From Muraenolepis orangiensis (lineage: Eukaryota > Chordata > Actinopteri > Gadiformes > Muraenolepididae), in NCBI GenBank assembly GCA_027704905.1, contig CM051020.1, forward strand, positions 14,303,955 to 14,367,954: a stretch of DNA of 64,000 nucleotides. The letters are read 5' to 3'. This document shows positions 52,717-64,000 of this stretch, in pieces (the stretch's first letter is position 1; every line of letters begins with the position of its first letter). The notes under the pieces are model-generated. The model searched no databases. It saw only the letters and a list, made by a program, of their open reading frames with translations, and was not told the origin of the DNA. The translations under genes were made by a program, and so were the position numbers.

Positions 52717-53022
52717 ATCAAGTCAATTCGAGTTTATTGTCACTTCACAGTTTACACAAGTATAAAGCAGTGATGTGAAAATCTTGTGTGCAATACCCGA
52801 CGACAGACAGCAGTTATAAAATAAGATAAAAATAGATAGAAATAGAATAAAAATAGAATAAAGTAAAAAATTAAATTAAAAATTAAAATGCAATTTATAA
52901 AATGCAAAATATCAGCACAGAAAAGAGCAATATGTATATATAAATCAATGTAATAAAATATACATTGGTATATGCTATACGCCCTTGTTCAGCAGCCTGA
53001 TGGCCTGACTGTGGAAGCAATC
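52717..53022 (-). mobile_element. LINE 3' end, 5'-truncated (copy)
   Basis: As at 38124-38420. Confidence 0.8.
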
Positions 53023-53219
53023 TCTTTGGCAAGCCTCATTTCAACATATGATGCTTTCAGACTTGATTCTTGGACACTTGTGGCCTGGGTAAAAAAGCAC
53101 TGTTGTCTTTGAACTTTCCCTTTCAGGTCCGCTAGGATCGCTGTTCTGCTGGCCCCGGTGTACTTGCCATACTTGTCCTTGTGTGAGGTGTACTTTCATT
53201 ACAAAAACGGTCTGCAAAC
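53023..53219 (-). pseudogene. hAT-A N-terminal remnant, left of the MITE (copy 4)
   Basis: As at 38421-38615, ending in ctgcaaac (53212-53219). Confidence 0.72.
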
Positions 53220-54132
53220 CAGTGGCGGCTCGTCCATAGGGGCGCAGGGGCGCCGCCCCACCTGGTTGAGAGACGAAAAAAAAAATTAAAAAAAAATTAT
53301 AATAATTGTTTTTTTGATTTTTGATTTTTTTTTGCCCCTAAAAATAAACTAAACATGTTTAAAATGAATAATAATTACTCATTTTATGTATGTTTGTGTT
53401 TAAAATGCACAATAACGTTAATATAGCAAATATAAATCATTGTTTTGTGCGTGCTGTTCTCCCCCCTCGTTTGTCATTGACGTCACTCTCATAGAAATCT
53501 GGTACCTATGCGCCATTCAATTGTAGCCTAGTTGAACCTTATTTGTAAAGCCTGTACTGCTCTGCTCTCAGTTCGCGTCTTGCTGTCTGAGGAGAGGTAC
53601 GTTTTTGTTGTCCCGGTTATAGTTTTACATTAATTTTTATTGTGGACGATGTAAACGTAAAGTAAAGGGGATAAGAAATGTTGTTCTTGCTGTATAAACA
53701 TGCAGCTTGTGTCATTTGTATGTAAACGGTGTGGATTGGGGTTTTGTAAGTTTATCGTGGACACGTGCACATTATTTGTCACAACAAAATACAGAATACT
53801 TTATGATGAAATGCTTGTTTCTGTATGAGCCCCTGAGATTGTGCTACATACAGTAAAAATAAAGTAAGTAAAAAAAGAAATTAAGCAGTAAGTAAAGGAA
53901 TGTTCAGTCAATATACATATATACAATACAGAGTAGAATGAGTAACAGTGAGGTTTATATTTATATTATGTATCGTTTTTTATTTTTATTTCTTTAATTC
54001 GCCCTCTCGGTCGTTTACATGGAGAAATGGCGCCACCGTCTGGGAAAATCCGGTATTGCACAGCAGATATGATTTTAAAAAAATTATTTACCCCTGCGCC
54101 CCTCCTACTTCGGATGTCACCGGCCGCCACTG
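53220..54132. mobile_element. hAT-type MITE (hAT-N), complete
   Basis: 913 bp, CAGTGGCGGC termini, ctgcaaac at 53212-53219 and 54133-54140. No BEL/Pao insertion: the empty taaat is at 53433-53437. Non-coding. Confidence 0.9.
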
Positions 54133-54388
54133 CTGCAAACATACTAAACATTGTGGTTTACCCCTGAATTCAGTGAAAAGATATTCTGTCTCCCACTTTT
54201 CTTGAAAAACACAATTTTCATCAGGCACCTTCCTCTTGCTCATGTTGACAGCTAACTTACATCCACAGAGGGCTGTGCTCATCTTTCGTGGTATTTGGCG
54301 CGTTCGCTGCCCAACAAAATCATGTGTGCAGCTCGCGACGTAACTAGGAGTCTAGTGGACTGTATCAGTACTACAAGTAAAACATTTT
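54133..54388 (-). pseudogene. hAT-A N-terminal remnant, right of the MITE (copy 4)
   Basis: As at 46834-47087, with the same deletion at its right end. Confidence 0.72.
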
Positions 54389-54711
54389 TGACGTTTGTCA
54401 CAAGTTTGGTCTCAAAGACTAAATGTGTCGTTAAATGCACCGTAGCTTTAAGCAATCCTCGAGCCAGCGTGAATGCATACGGACTGCAAGATCAAATCGA
54501 CCATTTCCACAGGTCAATTGTGTCACAATCCACAATAGTGCTTCAAAGAAAGTACTTTAAAAGGCGTTCGGGTTGTAGGTTGAACATAACATTCAGAATA
54601 ATAAAGATGGGTGGCCACCTGCAGAGGCTGGGGCTTCTGGGAAAGGGCAGGTGATTTAAAGTGCTTTAATTTAAGCTATTGAACTTGTATGCACTTTTAA
54701 CAAGATCGCTT

Positions 54712-54965
54712 GCGGCAGTCTAGCTCAGGAGGTAGAGCGGTCGCCTCACAACCAGAAGGTTGCTGGTTCGATCCCCGGCTCCTCCTAGCAAAAACTGTCG
54801 AGGTGTCCTTGAGGAAGACCCTAACCCTAACTGCTCCCCAGGCGCTGTATGAATAGCTGCCCACTGCTCCTAATACTAGGATGGGTTAAATGCAGAGTTT
54901 CACTGTATGTCTTCATGTATGTGACCAATAAAGAGGATTCAATCCTCACGATTTGTTGTTTGTTG
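54712..54965 (+). mobile_element. tRNA-derived SINE behind B3GNT3-like copy 4
   Basis: Same insertion as at 47413, with fewer (ttgtttg) units in the tail. Confidence 0.88.
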
Positions 54966-55182
54966 TACCCCGTGTGGCGACAGGGTTTCAGAAAATAATT
55001 TTCCCCATTGGATTAACAAAGTATATCATAATTAGTAGTACCAATACGAGAGACATGCAAGCACCCACACACTCACAGAGACAGAGAGACACACACACCA
55101 AGAATAAATGAACGCACACCACACAGAATCATCTCCATCACCGTTTTGTCGTTATCGCGTGGGCTGGCCGCCAAGGCCCGTC

Positions 55183-56334
55183 TCAAGGCCAGGTGGAGTT
55201 GGACCAACACCTCAGTCCGGGGTCATGGACTTGGTCCCACAACACGTACAGCTGCTGGGGCATAAAGCGGTGCACCATCAGAACGTCCTTGTAGTAGCAC
55301 GGGTCATGAGCGTCCACTTTGGACGAAGGTATGCGCAGCCCACCGGGATTCACGCCCATGTGGCCGGAGGGTCTGAGCCCCGCCTGGGCCAGGCACATGC
55401 CCATGTAGGCGTCATCGATGGGATGCAAGGGGACGGACCGGGACATGTTGCGCAGCACTCTAGCGGTGTGGCCGGACAGCAGGTAGCCTCCGCCGCTGCA
55501 GTACGCTGGGTAGGAGTCCGACTCCTGCACCTGAACGGGAACAAAGTACTTGTTTAGCTCGCGGACGGGCCCCGTCCCCTCCATCAAGCTGCCCACGAAG
55601 AGGTGCTTGTCCCCGCCAGGCTCTCCGTGGACGTCCTGGAGGTACTCCACCATGTTGTCCGTGTGGGCGAAGATGTCGTCGTCGCCATTGAGCAGGAAGC
55701 GCACGCGGGGACAGCGGTCGTCCAGCCACTCCAGGAAGAGCACCTGTTTCAGGGTCAGGTTAATGAAGGACTCCTGGAAGTCCCACTGGAGGACGTCGCC
55801 GTGCTGCCGGTGCTCCACCTCCAGGAGCTTGTTCATCCGACGCTTCTCCAAGCCGGCGCCCGTCGTGCCCGAGATGAACACCCTGCGGATCCAGAGGCCC
55901 TTGTGCTGCCGCTCCTTGGCCCAGGTCTCCCGCAGGACCACCCTGCGGTCGAAGTTCTCCGGCTGGGACTTGATGACCAGCAGGAGGAAAACGCCCGAGG
56001 ACTCGGCCTCTCCGCCACACTTGTCGGGGAGGTCTAGCAGCATGGGGAAGTACTTGCAGTGCCGGTAGTACATAAAGCTCTGGAGGCGCTCGGGGAGGTC
56101 CGAGAAGCCGGTGACGTTGACCACGGATGCGTTCTGGTAGCATGGGGGCCCGAGGCGGGGAGGGTGTCTGGAGACAGCGGACTGCCTCTCACGACCAAGG
56201 ATGGCGTCGGGGAGGAGCTGAACATCCTTGGAGGGTGGAGGTGGTGCATGCTGTCTGGTCCAGAGCAGGAAAAGCACCAGGCACAGGTTAACCGTGAGAA
56301 GGAATTTTATCTTCCTCTTCATCATCCTCATCAT
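55183..56334 (-). CDS. b3gnt3-like: B3GNT3-like beta-1,3-N-acetylglucosaminyltransferase, copy 4
   Basis: 383 codons. Differs from copy 3 by only a few residues (Lys for Glu at position 9 beside the anchor, Val for Ile before RELNKYF, and the full C-terminus WSNSTWP). It keeps the 11-residue stem insertion, the DDD motif, the GGGYLLS and IDDAYMGMC segments, and the splice acceptor before the ATG (about 56345). Golgi-located GlcNAc/Gal transfer is expected from the family; the substrate is not known. Confidence 0.93.
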   Translation of the reverse strand: MMRMMKRKIKFLLTVNLCLVLFLLWTRQHAPPPPSKDVQLLPDAILGRERQSAVSRHPPRLGPPCYQNASVVNVTGFSDLPERLQSFMYYRHCKYFPMLLDLPDKCGGEAESSGVFLLLVIKSQPENFDRRVVLRETWAKERQHKGLWIRRVFISGTTGAGLEKRRMNKLLEVEHRQHGDVLQWDFQESFINLTLKQVLFLEWLDDRCPRVRFLLNGDDDIFAHTDNMVEYLQDVHGEPGGDKHLFVGSLMEGTGPVRELNKYFVPVQVQESDSYPAYCSGGGYLLSGHTARVLRNMSRSVPLHPIDDAYMGMCLAQAGLRPSGHMGVNPGGLRIPSSKVDAHDPCYYKDVLMVHRFMPQQLYVLWDQVHDPGLRCWSNSTWP

Positions 56335-56874
56335 CCTTATTACTCTGCAATGGTAAAAACAAGTGGATAACTGTTAGAATATGACTAATAAGCAGGCTTA
56401 AATAATCAACTCACTTTACAGTAGAGAGCAGAGTAAGACACAAAAACATTACAAACACAAGATGATACACAGAATGCTTTAATAGGATGCAGAAAGTGAC
56501 GAATAAGGATTTCAAGGATTTATTTGAATATGTTTCAAAAGATGTCACCGAGAATGAAACGCCTTTATTTTAATTATGAATGTTACAATTTCTCCTACAA
56601 ATAACGTCATGGATTTTCGAAATATTTGCCATGTTAATATTAGCGTGGGAGACTTTATATTTCCTTGGGAAAGCCGCCAAATGAAGATATTTTAACAAAC
56701 AACATTCATTAGTGTGGCAGGGGGAGTAAGCGTTCTATTGGACTTAGCGTTCTATTGGACTTAGCGTTCTATTGGACTTGTTGCAAATGGCAAATCAAAA
56801 TCTTGAATCCAAAGCAAGTCAAAAAGTGTTGCGTTTTCTAAATCTTCAGAAGACCTCCGTCTTTAAATAGAGTT

Positions 56875-57150
56875 GGACCTAGGAGACTTGAGGCCTAGGA
56901 GACGAGGAGACCTGGGACCGAGGAGACCTGAGACCTAGGATACCTGGGACCTAGGTGACCTGAGACCTGGAACCTGGGGGTCGAGGAGACCAGGGACCTA
57001 GGAGACATGGGACCTAGGAGACCTGGGACTCGAGGACACTTGGGACCTAGAAGACCTGGGACCTAGGGGTCCAGGAGACTTGGGACCTAGGAGACCTGGG
57101 ACCTAGGAGACCTGGGACCTGGGGGTAGACTTTGGACCTAGGAGACTTGG
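56875..57150. repeat. CCTAGG-rich minisatellite, copy 4
   Basis: About 276 bp, nearly identical to copy 3. Confidence 0.9.
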
Positions 57151-58905
57151 CTCAAGTCTCAGGCTGGTGGGATCTTCCCATCCCCAAAAATAAAGTCTCT
57201 GACACCAATGTACACACACAATGTAGTCGAACATGAAGCCATGCCTGTCAGAGGAAAGCAGTTGATCTGGTTTCTAATGGATCACCAGGTAGGTCTAAAA
57301 TATGTAGTATTTGGAAGCAAGTCCATAGGTTAAGAAATAATACATTAAGTCAACCATAACAAACACCACATGGAAAGGGAAGCATATAAACCCTAAATGG
57401 TTTGTTAAATACACAGCAAGTTTAACTACCAGGTCACATGGGCAGGTAAGTGCATTAACACTGAATTTGTTCAAAAACCATAGACCCACTGCAAGCCCAC
57501 CGTTTCTCCCTCAAGTTCTTTCACACCAGCAACATGTGGTGTCCATGGATCACATGTTGACCAACATGATATTGTGAAGTCCCATTGGGGGACTATATAC
57601 CCTCCCACAGCAGTCTGTTCCAGACGACTTATAATACTAACTAATACTTACTAACTAATAACTTATAATCTTCGTTTAAAATAAAATACATTTATTAAAT
57701 GTTTCATGTTTTCAGCTTTAAAATAAATAAATACATAATATAAATAACACACTATGGCCCTTTGATTAAGAGTTGTCTTTCACGCCCGTCACTCCCTTTA
57801 CTCTTAAGTGTGAGCAAGTGTTTTCATGTTTTTTCATACTGCCGGTTACCGCATGAAAACGGTGATATATTTAACACATTTTATATTCAAAGTTAATCCA
57901 ATTTACATTCTTCAAAAATGTATATGGCTTTCATTTTAAGAAGAAAATATATACTTTTTTCAGACATACCCATGTTTTAAGGAGAAAGGATGATGTTTAA
58001 CAAGGAACGATGTTGCCTTGACACTTACATTCATTGCAATGTTTCCATCGAAGCCTCAGAGTGCATATTCCATAATCATGATAGTAACCCAAAATAGCGA
58101 CACCAACTATACATGAGAGTATTCCTTGCTTACCTCGAGAAAGGACCACCAGGCATGTCATCGGTTCCTCTGTACAACACATATGTAGCCCAACCTATGT
58201 ATTAGTTTTCTTAGTACCTTGTTGAAGTACTCAAATTAAATAAATAACTGCACAGGTCAGACGCACCTGCCAATTGGTGTCATTTTTTAACAAGGAAGGA
58301 AGCCACTCCTTAGGATTAAGCCGTAACAGATGCCAAATATTTTCACTGTATGCAAAATTATTTTCACTGCACTGTACTTTGTTTTGTACACTGACAATAA
58401 ATGTGAATCTAATCTGCAACAAACGACTTCACCCATGGACTTTGGTCAGGTTCCAGATGACCCCCCCCCCCTACCTACATTAGGTTTAGAAATCATCACA
58501 CACGCCTTCACTGAACCTGAAGACTGTAAAAATGTCTATTTTTGAGGAATTGGGGAGAAGGCATTCATTCGATGTTGGTGCATATGGCAAATAAAAACAT
58601 CTTGAATCATTTCTTGCTAGGAATATCATCAATAATATCAGAAAAGGCCCAAACCATCTTAAAATATTGCATTTTCCCACAGAGAATAAAACATTAGATT
58701 AACTTAATCTACATTTGAAATAAAATACATTTTAAAATGTTTCATGTTTTCAGCTTTAAAATAAATAACAAATAACTATATAAATAACACACTATGTTTA
58801 ATTAAGAGTGTTGGCTTTCACGCCTGTCACTCCCTTTACTCTTAAGTGTGAAAAAGTGTTTTCATACTGGCGGTTACCAAATGAAAACATTGAAACTCAT
58901 GTCTG
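57151..58905. repeat. Upstream block U, copy 4 (no gene seen)
   Basis: Complete version of block U, including a poly-C run at 58461-58470. Confidence 0.6.
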
Positions 58906-58909
58906 CTAT

Positions 58910-60243
58910 ACAATGTTATGATATATTTAACACATTTTAAATTCAAAGTTATTCCAATCTACATCCTTCAAAAATGTATATGGATTTCATTTTGAGAAGA
59001 AAATATATACTTTTTAAGACATACTCATGTTTTACAAGATATTGGCCATTTGTAACAAGTACATTGGAATGCTTACTCCCCATTCCCTCCCGCAGTATAC
59101 ATCACCAAAACAACACCATGACAAATAAAAATATATACAATACAATAAACCAAAAAAGACCAGCAAAGTGACTGTTAAATTATATTTACATGTGTTGAAA
59201 GTGTTTTTTAAATATTTTTACAAAAATCTTTAAAAGCATTTTAAAGTGCCAGTAGTGCAGCAGCATCATGAATAAATACAGTGCAGTTAAGGAGAAAGTA
59301 TAATGTTCAACAAGGAGCGATGTTTCCTTGACACATTTATTACCGATGTTTCCATCGAAGCCCTCGTCCAAAGCACTCTAGATTTCAGAGAGTGCATATT
59401 CCATTTTCATGATAGCAAAATGTAAAATAGCGACACCAACTATATACCATGGGCGTATTCCTGGCTTACCTCGAGATAGGACCACCGGGCATGTCGTTGA
59501 TTCCTCTGTTGACACCACATATGTTGCCCAACCTTTGCAGTACTTTTCTTAAAGTACTCAAATAAAAAAAAAATAAAAAAAATGCACAAGTTAGACACAC
59601 CTTTCAATTGGTGTGTCAATGTCAGGAGTGGCCTCCTTCATAGGTTGGATGTGAGCCATAACACATGCCAAATTATTTTCGCTGTATGCAAAAGGATTTT
59701 CACTGCACTGTACTTTGGGGTACACTGTACGTTTATCACAATACATTTGAATCTAATCTGCAACAAACGACTTCATCCGTGGACTTTGGTCAGGTTTGAT
59801 TGGGATTGATTAGGTTTAGTAATCATCACAACACACGCCTTCACTGAACAAAGACTGTAACTATGGCTATTTTGGAGGAATTGTGGAGAAGGCATTCCAT
59901 TGTACTTGGTGCATAGGGTAAAAAAAAACATATTGAACCATTTATTGCTAGGAATGTCATCAATAATACATCCTAAAATCCTGAGACTGAAGCAGAAATA
60001 CATGTGACACAAGACTTCAACCATGGACTCTGGTCGTGTTGCAGACGACTTTGATGGTGAAGATTCACTGTGCAATGATATTTCCAGGCTTTGGACCAGG
60101 AGAGACTCGCATAAAAACAATCAAATAAAGGTGGTGGCAGGATGCCCTCATGCTACACAGCGCTGTAGGATTAGGATTTGATATAGAGTTATGATTGCAA
60201 TATTTCTCAAATACCTACAATTAAAACAAACTACCAAACCTTC
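58910..60243. repeat. Distal block D, copy 4
   Basis: Non-coding repeat of 35153-36485 with LINE 3' tail (59035-59290). Confidence 0.7.
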
Positions 60244-60560
60244 TATATATATATATATATATATATTGGGGCGGCGCCCGAGCGCCCCCTATGGACGAGC
60301 CGCCACTGATATATCTATATATATATCTATATATATATAAGAATATATATATATCTATATATATATAAGAATATATATATATATCTATATATATATAGAT
60401 ATATATATATATATATCTATATATCTATAGATATATAGATATATAGATATATATATATATAGATATATATAAGAATATATATATATCTATATATATATAA
60501 GAATATATATATATATATATAAGAATATATATATAAGAATATAAGAATATATATATTCTT
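60244..60560. repeat. (TA)n array with embedded MITE end, copy 4
   Basis: As at 51446-51898; the detached MITE terminus lies at 60268-60308. Confidence 0.9.
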
Positions 60561-60589
60561 ACAATATTGATAAAAATAGAAAAAATACC

Positions 60590-60982
60590 TGTCACAAGGA
60601 GTAGTGTTGGTAGGACCCAGAACGCAGACCAACAACACAGTGAATGCGATAACGTGAAGCTTTATTAAAGTAAATACAATAGAGAGTGATCGGGGACAGG
60701 CCAGGGGTCTGGATACCAGGAAGTCGGAGTAGCGACAGGTACTAGACAGGCGAGTGGTCCGGGACGGGCGAGGAGTCGGGATACCAGGAGGTCTGAGTAG
60801 CGACACCATCCAGAGAGAATGAAGTAGCAAGTACGACCTAGCCCGGAAGTAACGGGACGCCAGGGTATATATACCCCCAGGTGAGGTGATTACCATAATC
60901 GGCAATTGCCGACAGGTGTGTGGGCACGCCAACAAAGCCCGCGCCTTGGCCACGCCCCCTGTCACTCACCGTAACCGTGACA
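60590..60982 (-). mobile_element. Solo LTR (LTR-B), copy 4
   Basis: 393 bp, with atacc at 60585-60589 and 60983-60987. Confidence 0.85.
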
Positions 60983-61380
60983 ATACCAATGTAAAAAAAA
61001 AAGTCTTTGTACAGTGCACTGTTGACATAATCATAATACACACTATAGAATAAACACATAAGGTGGTTTATTGCAGACTTGTAAAGCTCTTTATTATTTA
61101 TTTTTATTTGGATTATTATTATTATTATTATAGGCGACTGTCTTTCTCCCATGGCGCCTGCCTTCGCGAAACAGGTTTCTTCTTCTTTTCCAGTAAGCAG
61201 CAATGAAGAAGAAACCTGTTCATCCTCGGTCCTGGTTCCTCAGGGTGTGATTGTCGATACTGCTGCCATTGCGCAAACACATCCTTTCATGTTCTTTCTT
61301 TTCTCGACAATAACATCCAACCCACCCATGCTGTCTTGACTTGACATTGTGCAGTTCTCAAAAATGTTCCACTTCGCCTG
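60983..61380. other. Repeated non-coding block before the expected fifth gene copy
   Basis: Copy of 37704-38123; no gene seen. Confidence 0.45.
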
Positions 61381-61690
61381 ATCAAGTCAAGTCAAGTCAA
61401 GTTTATTGTCACTTCACAGTTTACACAAGTATAAAGCAGTGATGTGAAAATCTTGTGTGCAATACCCGATGACAGACAGCAGTTATAAAATAAGATAAAA
61501 ATAGATAGAAATAGAATAAAAATAGAATAAAGTAAAAAATTAAATTAAAAATTAAAATGCAATTTATAAAATGCAAAATATCAGCACAGAAAAGAGCAAT
61601 ATGTATATATAAATCAATGTAATAAAATATACATTGGTATATGCTATACGCCCTTGTTCAGCAGCCTGATGGCCTGACTGTGGAAGCAAT
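61381..61690 (-). mobile_element. LINE 3' end, 5'-truncated (copy)
   Basis: As at 38124-38420, with one extra caagt unit in the tail. Confidence 0.8.
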
Positions 61691-61888
61691 CTCTTTGGCA
61701 AGCCTCATTTCAGCATATGATGCTTTCAGACTTGATTCTTGGACACTTGTGGCCTGGGTAAAAAAGCACTGTTGTCTTTGAACTTTCCCTTTCAGGTCCG
61801 CTAGGATCGCTGTTCTGCTGGCCCCGGTGTACTTGCCATACTTGTCCTTGTGTGAGGTGTACTTTCATTACAAAAACGGTCTGCAAAC
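61691..61888 (-). pseudogene. hAT-A N-terminal remnant, left of the MITE (copy 5)
   Basis: As at 38421-38615, ending in ctgcaaac (61881-61888). Confidence 0.72.
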
Positions 61889-62058
61889 CAGTGGCGGCTC
61901 GTCCATAGGGGCGCAGGGGCGCCGCCCCACCTGGTTGAGAGAGGAAAAAAAAAAATAATAATAAATTATAATAATTGTTTTTTTTACCTCTAAAAATAAA
62001 CTAAACATGTTTAAAATGAATAATAATTACTAATTTTATATGCTATACATGTTATATG

Positions 62059-62583
62059 CTATATGCCCTTGTTCAGCAGCCTGATGGCCTGACTGTGGAA
62101 GCAATCTCTAAGCCTATTTGTACGGCACTTGATACTGCGGTATCGCCTGCCTGACGGTAACAGTGAGTACAGTTGGTGGCTGGGGTGGGCAATGTCTTTT
62201 ATAATTCGTTTGGCCTTGGCCACGCACCGCTGATTGTAAATATCCAGGAGGGAGGGGAGCTCACCTCCAACGATATACTGGGCCGTCCGCACCACCCTTT
62301 GAAGCGCTCTGCGCTCGAGTGCGGTGCAGTTCCCGTACCAGGCGGTGATACACCCTGTAAGAACACATGTTCTCAGGATGCGGGGGCCCATGCTGAATTT
62401 CTTCAGACGCCTGAGGAAATACAGGCGTTGTTGGGCCCTTTTCACCACGTGTGTGGTGTGCGTGGACCATGTGAGGTCCTCGGAGATGTGCACGCCGAGG
62501 AACTTGAAGCTGCTGACCCTCTCTACTGCAACGCCGTCGATGGAGATAGGGCTGTGCTCTCCCCTCTGCCTCCTGAAGTCCAC
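62059..62583 (-). pseudogene. LINE reverse transcriptase C-terminal fragment
   Basis: A 174-codon frame on the minus strand: VERVSSFKFLGVHISEDLTW, RLYFLRRLKKFSMG, WYGNCTALERRALQRVV, LYSLLPSGRRYRSI and FHSQAIRLLNKGI. This is the usual C-terminus of a fish LINE of the same broad group as 8960-9910 but a distinct family; it is the source of the 3' ends at 38124, 52717 and 61381. The catalytic core is absent. Confidence 0.85.
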
Positions 62584-62589
62584 GATCAG

Positions 62590-63158
62590 CTCCTTGGTCT
62601 TCTGGTCTGATCGTTCTGGTTATTACAATTCATCACATAATCAGTTCATCATCTGGTATATTTTCAACTGTTGATACAAATGTTTGGTTTATTTTTATTT
62701 TCCCTCTTCAAATCCTCCTTTCCTCACTATCTACAGTGAGGACCCAATTCATTAGTTACTTCCTGGTTTCTATACAAGGAACTCAAATATTATATCTGAG
62801 ACACTCAATATTTCATGGAATCATTCAATATTTATATAGCAAAATAGCATCGATATTTAGATAGCCAAAAATAGCATATAGGCATACATTGTACATCGTA
62901 GTAGTAAAGAAAAAACTAAGAGCTGTTAAAGGGCCCAGACTCAGGGTAAAACTTTTTCAGGGTCAGAAAAACCTGTGCCCACCTTTGGGGTGGTCATTCA
63001 ACTAGGTCCCATTTCTGCTACACATAGCAGTCATAACGTATGACCGTCGTGGTGTGATACTGGAGACCGCCGTTCTCTCTTCAACCCCCCCCACCCCCCC
63101 CCCACACGTGGTCTACATGCCTCATTCTATCTTTAAAGGCAAGGCGAGATTTTTTTTT
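62590..63158. other. Non-coding insert part shared with 36690-37190
   Basis: 62755-63150 repeats the segment at 36690-37190 (ctaagagctgttaaagggcc, gtcataacgtatgaccgtcg), here without its internal duplication. Nothing coding is recognised. Confidence 0.5.
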
Positions 63159-63957
63159 GCCCCTAAAAATAAACTAAACATGTTTAAAATGAATAATAAT
63201 TACTCATTTTATGTATGTTTGTGTTTAAAATGCACAATAACGTTAATATAGCAAATATAAATCATTGTTTTGTGCGTGCTATTCTCCCCCCTCGTTTGTC
63301 ATTGACGTCACTCTCATAGAAATCTGGTACCTATGCGCCATTCAATTGTAGCCTAGTTGAACCTTATTTGTAAAGCCTGTACTGCTCTGCTCTCAGTTCG
63401 CGTCTTGCTGTCTGAGGAGAGGTACGTTTTTGTTGTCCCGGTTATAGTTTTACATTTATTTTTATTGTGGACGATGTAAACGTAAAGTAAAGGGGATAAG
63501 AAATGTTGGTCTTGCTGTATAAACATGCAGCTTGTGTCATTTGTATGTAAACGGTGTGGATTGGGGTTTTGTAAGTTTATCGTGGACACGTGCACATTAT
63601 TTGTCACAACAAAATACAGAATACTTTATGATGAAATGCTTGTTTCTGTATGAGCCCCTGAGATTGTGCTACATACAGTAAAAATAAAGTAAGTAAAAAA
63701 AGAAATTAAGCAGTAAGTAAAGGAATGTTCAGTCAATATACATATATACAATACAGAGTAGAATGAGTAACAGTGAGGTTTATATTTATATTATGTATCG
63801 TTTTTTATTTTTATTTCTTTAATTCGCCCTCTCGGTCGTTTACATGGAGAAATGGCGCCACCGTCTGGGAAAATCCGGTATTGCAGAGCAGATATGATTT
63901 TAAAAAAATGATTTACCCCTGCGCCCCTCCTACTTCGGATGTCACCGGCCGCCACTG

Positions 63958-64000
63958 CTGCAAACATACTAAACATTGTGGTTTACCCCTGAATTCAGTG
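63958..64000 (-). pseudogene. hAT-A N-terminal remnant, right of the MITE (copy 5), cut by the window edge
   Basis: Same sequence as 54133-54175, where the flank leads on to gene copy 4. Confidence 0.7.

Larger units (their letters stand above)
61889..63957. mobile_element. hAT-type MITE (hAT-N) with a 1.15-kb composite insert
   Basis: CAGTGGCGGC termini and ctgcaaac at 61881-61888 and 63958-63965. The MITE body is interrupted between about 62035 and 63160; a stretch of about 45 bp (cctaaaaataaactaaacat and following) occurs on both sides of the insert. The empty BEL/Pao site is at 63258-63262. Confidence 0.82.

Overview
This is repeat-dense animal DNA, almost certainly from a teleost fish. 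The signs are tRNA-derived SINEs ending in a fish-type 3' tail, L2-like and other LINE fragments, several hAT families, an intact BEL/Pao retrotransposon, long (CA)n/(TA)n/(GA)n tracts, and vertebrate genes with introns. Nothing bacterial is present. Almost all of the window is explained by one host gene family, a broken second host gene, mobile elements, and repeated local duplication of all of these.

Host genes. Four intact, intron-free reading frames on the minus strand (11296-12408, 30911-32023, 47897-49042, 55183-56334) encode near-identical type II membrane glycosyltransferases of family GT31, closest in my judgement to B3GNT3 (beta-1,3-N-acetylglucosaminyltransferase 3). Each has a splice acceptor about 10 bases before the ATG, so a 5' untranslated exon is expected upstream. 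Copies 1 and 2 form one pair (370 aa). Copies 3 and 4 form another (381/383 aa, with an 11-residue stem insertion). The right edge of the window (61.7-64.0 kb) repeats the flank that precedes copies 3 and 4, so a fifth copy probably lies just outside. Between copies 1 and 2 sit five exons of an extended synaptotagmin (E-Syt2-like) gene on the minus strand (17344-21295). One exon is cut by an L2 3' tail carrying an in-frame stop, and no further exons are visible.

Layout. 0-5.3 kb: remnants of two hAT transposases (hAT-B, ZBED5/SCAND3-like; hAT-A, GTF2IRD2-like), a minisatellite, a retroviral env remnant, a solo LTR and an L2 fragment. 5.3-14.5 kb: the same block again, then a LINE fragment, the hAT-A N-terminal part, gene copy 1 and a CCTAGG-rich minisatellite. 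14.5-23.1 kb: a single-copy spacer with LINE, hAT and THAP remnants, the E-Syt exons and many simple repeats. 23.1-34.5 kb: the most complete copy of the 5.3-14.5 kb block, with gene copy 2. 34.5-64 kb: direct repeats of a 7-9 kb unit carrying copies 3 and 4. A 913-bp hAT-type MITE interrupts the hAT-A remnant three times, and one of these MITEs is itself interrupted by the 7.4-kb BEL/Pao element.

The most informative observations are as follows. (1) The 31/35-bp minisatellite appears to have been founded by a short piece of hAT transposase coding sequence, and its three arrays share a right flank but have three different left flanks, so it marks duplication or deletion junctions. (2) Because the block is duplicated, empty target sites for the MITE, the BEL/Pao element and a SINE survive in paralogous copies, which orders the insertions without any outside data. 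No CRISPR, operon or bacterial-style system is present.
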